Assembly: GCF_000512205.2 (NCBI RefSeq)
Contig: NZ_CP006644.1
Span: 5,601,501 to 5,665,500 of the forward strand
Origin: Sphingomonas sanxanigenens DSM 19645 = NX02
GTDB taxonomy: Bacteria; Pseudomonadota; Alphaproteobacteria; Sphingomonadales; Sphingomonadaceae
Direction: 5' to 3'
DNA: 64,000 nt
Part shown: one piece after another, positions 62,661 to 64,000 of the stretch
How positions within the stretch are numbered: the stretch's first letter is position 1
How the letters are laid out: each line of letters starts with the position of its first letter
Position numbers and translations under genes: made by a program
The notes under the pieces: model-generated
Told to the model about the DNA's origin: nothing
The model's input: only the letters and a program-made list of their open reading frames with translations
Databases searched by the model: none

Positions 62661-62934
62661 CGTCGCTCAGGCCGTCTCTCCTGCGCTGGACAGCGAAAGA
62701 CCGGCGCGATGCTATGCACCACGCCGGCCCATGTGCGACCCGATTGGCTCGGTTTCTGACCTTGCTTACCATCCGGTACGAAGGAACAAAGCAGATTGTT
62801 CCTTAACCTCAGGCAACGAAGGCCGTCGGCGAGACGGATAGAACTGTTTTAACGATGAACCAAATGACATTTCGGTAACATCGGCAAACGGCGCGCGTCG
62901 TTACCGTCTCATCCCTGAAGGGGCCGGCCGCGGG
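62661..62934. other. intergenic region with two inverted repeats
   Basis: No gene is seen. It holds AAGGAACA/TGTTCCTT (62781-62788, 62797-62804), an 8-bp palindrome that contains GGAAC on both strands and may be a terminator or a stress-sigma promoter part, and CGGTAAC/GTTACCG (62873-62879, 62900-62906), a candidate terminator of the minus-strand ssrA gene. Confidence 0.55.
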
Positions 62935-63275
62935 CATGCGATGAAGAAGGTCGGGGGGTTCTGTTGCCCGGCCCCCCCGGAGCCGCTGGAATCCGCTTCT
63001 GTTGCCCGGTGCGGCCCGAACCGCGTTCAAGCCTTGTAATCTAAGCCGTTAGGCCGTGATTACGCGGCAATCGCGAGCGCCTCGTTGTCGTTGGCACTTG
63101 TGGTTTCGAGCCTTTAACGGGTTACTCAGCCCGGGCAAAAACACCGTGTCCGTCCGCACGTCGATCCTGGTTCGGCCCCGTCAGGAGCCCCCGTTTCCGG
63201 AGGTTTCTGGTGGAGCCGCCGGGTACTGCCCCCGGGTCCGCTGCGCCGAAGCGCGGTATCATTTATCGCCATAGC
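62935..63275 (-). ncRNA. ssrA: two-piece (circularly permuted) tmRNA
   Basis: Read on the minus strand, the acceptor piece comes first: a T-arm-like CCGGG...CCCGG, then CGGCTCC and ACCA ending at 63208. A 28-base loop (63180-63207) separates it from the coding piece, which starts GGGGCCGAACCAGGATCGACG at 63179; GGGGCCG pairs with CGGCTCC to make the acceptor stem, as in tmRNA with one G-U. The tag frame GCC AAC GAC AAC GAG ... GCG TAA encodes ANDNEALAIAA. Two copies of TTCTGTTGCCCGG (62959-62971, 62997-63009, plus strand) lie in the downstream pseudoknot part. This order is the alphaproteobacterial permuted form, in which the precursor is cut into two RNAs. 5' and 3' ends are approximate. Confidence 0.93.
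63060..63095 (-). other. tmRNA proteolysis-tag reading frame
   Basis: Eleven sense codons plus TAA encode ANDNEALAIAA, starting at the resume codon GCC. The ending AA and hydrophobic ALAIAA are recognised by ClpXP and related proteases on stalled-ribosome products. Preceded by CCACAAGT upstream of the resume codon. Confidence 0.92.
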
Positions 63276-63295
63276 CGGCCGTAGCCGGCAACGCC

Positions 63296-64000
63296 CTATA
63301 TAGGCGAAGTTGCAGCGAAGGGAAGGGCGGCGCGAAACAGCCGCGCGAGCCGCGCGGCCCAGCCCGCAACACCCGCGCCCGACACCAGCAAATCCTGCCG
63401 AATCTCGAGCTCCAGATAAGGCAGACCGGTCGGATAGGCGTGGCGTGGCACACTGTGGTCGGTCGCGTCCATCCGGTAGGGCTCGTTGTCGCCAACAAGC
63501 AGGTCGGGCTCGGTTCGGAGCGCCGCGAGCATCGCGCGTGCAAAGCGCGTATCGCCGCCATCATGCAACACGCCGGCATGCCAGGGGCGGCCGATGCCGC
63601 CCATGACGGGGGTGAAGCTGTGCAATGAAATCAGCACGATCCGCCTCTCGCTGGCCAGACGATGCGCGATCAGCGCGGCGATCGCCGCATGATAAGGGGC
63701 GTGGATCGCGCAGGTCCGCGCCGCGCGGTCGGCGGGCGAGAGCGCCGCGTTGGCGGGAATCACGGTGCCGTCGCTCACCGCCGGCATCGCATCCGTCGAA
63801 GCGGGATCGCGATTGCAGTCGATCACCAGCCGCGAATAGGTCTGCGCGACGAAGGGCGCGTCAAGCGCCGCCGCAAGCAGCATGCCCAGTCGCGCGGTGC
63901 CGATGTCGCGGCCGATATGCCGCGCCCGTTCGGCCGCACTGACCCCCAGTCCGTCGAGGCTGGCGGGCACGGCATCGCCGGCATGATCGCCGATCAGCAG
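63296..64000 (-). CDS. N-formylglutamate amidohydrolase family protein, C-terminal part
   Basis: The 3' 234 codons are present; the gene enters from the right edge. Landmarks: GDHAGDAVPASLDGLG (zinc/substrate loop), GTARLGMLLAAALDAPFV, LVIDCNRDPAS, SLHSFTPVMGG, VGDNEPYRMDATDHSVPRHA and GLPYLELEIRQDLL. This family removes formyl from N-formylglutamate in histidine degradation, or acts on related formyl amides. Its stop codon lies in the -10 region of the ssrA promoter. Confidence 0.92.
   Translation of the reverse strand: MLIGDHAGDAVPASLDGLGVSAAERARHIGRDIGTARLGMLLAAALDAPFVAQTYSRLVIDCNRDPASTDAMPAVSDGTVIPANAALSPADRAARTCAIHAPYHAAIAALIAHRLASERRIVLISLHSFTPVMGGIGRPWHAGVLHDGGDTRFARAMLAALRTEPDLLVGDNEPYRMDATDHSVPRHAYPTGLPYLELEIRQDLLVSGAGVAGWAARLARLFRAALPFAATSPI
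63297..63325 (-). promoter_or_regulatory. predicted promoter of ssrA
   Basis: Minus strand: CTTCCC (-35, 63320-63325), 17 bases, TATATA (-10, 63297-63302). The -10 overlaps the stop codon of the amidohydrolase gene, so transcription would begin about 10-15 bases before the acceptor piece. Confidence 0.55.

Overview
The window looks like a chromosomal segment of a high-GC alphaproteobacterium of the Sphingomonas group. The evidence is uniformly GC-rich coding, an alphaproteobacterial two-piece (circularly permuted) tmRNA, sphingomonad-style proteins (RGD-rich PNPase tail, long low-complexity IF2 N-terminus, LytTR regulator with its LytS-type kinase), dispersed intergenic palindromes and a large TonB receptor. 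I see no prophage, IS element, CRISPR array or rRNA operon. Genes are tightly packed, and many neighbours share ATGA, GTGA or TGATG stop/start overlaps.

Layout: (a) 1-3.4 kb, minus strand: a partial PaiB-like protein and a peptide/nickel-type ABC importer without a substrate-binding protein. (b) 3.4-8.6 kb, minus: DUF3035-like lipoprotein, lspA, ileS (with a palindrome-bearing in-frame insertion), ribF and a 48-aa protein. (c) 8.7-16.4 kb: tRNA-Thr(GGT), cfa, a molybdopterin oxidoreductase with its cytochrome b, a TauE/SafE exporter, a leucine-rich protein, rlmN, an IalB-like protein and a histidine phosphatase. (d) 16.5-21 kb, plus: an outer-membrane barrel, dnaN, a LytS/LytTR two-component pair and a 2H phosphoesterase. 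(e) 21-25 kb: Tat-exported MsrB, a NatAB-type exporter and queG. (f) 25-29.3 kb: a TonB receptor translationally coupled to a PhoD phosphatase behind a Pho-box-like element, probably a phosphate-starvation scavenging unit. (g) 29.3-36.4 kb: GFA protein, acetyltransferase, fpr with a Fur-like site at its promoter, an ArsC/Spx-like protein, panB, and the conserved YfgM-like/bamB/der set with a TusA-like protein. (h) 36.4-43.3 kb: a 769-aa coiled-coil membrane protein, a nucleotidyltransferase-like membrane protein, and a three-gene molybdenum hydroxylase (2Fe-2S, Mo subunit, dihaem cytochrome c). (i) 43.5-49.3 kb: a 1405-aa galactose-oxidase-like copper radical oxidase fused to two C-terminal Cys/His (TRASH/YHS-like) modules, divergent from a PepSY-type membrane protein and a 64-aa membrane protein. 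(j) 49.4-61.6 kb: the classic rimP-nusA-ylxR-infB-rbfA-truB-rpsO-pnp translation/RNA-decay cluster, interrupted between rbfA and truB by a VapBC-type toxin-antitoxin pair, tdk, an acetyltransferase and a small secreted protein. (k) 61.7-64 kb: a sensor kinase, the ssrA gene (minus) and a truncated N-formylglutamate amidohydrolase.

The most unusual item is the copper radical oxidase fusion, which keeps all five expected active-site residues, lacks an obvious signal peptide and carries a long middle region I cannot assign. Other points worth follow-up are the ileS insertion, the regulatory sites for PhoD and Fpr, the toxin-antitoxin insertion in the infB cluster, and several repeat families. 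All functions are read from sequence motifs alone; no database search was run.
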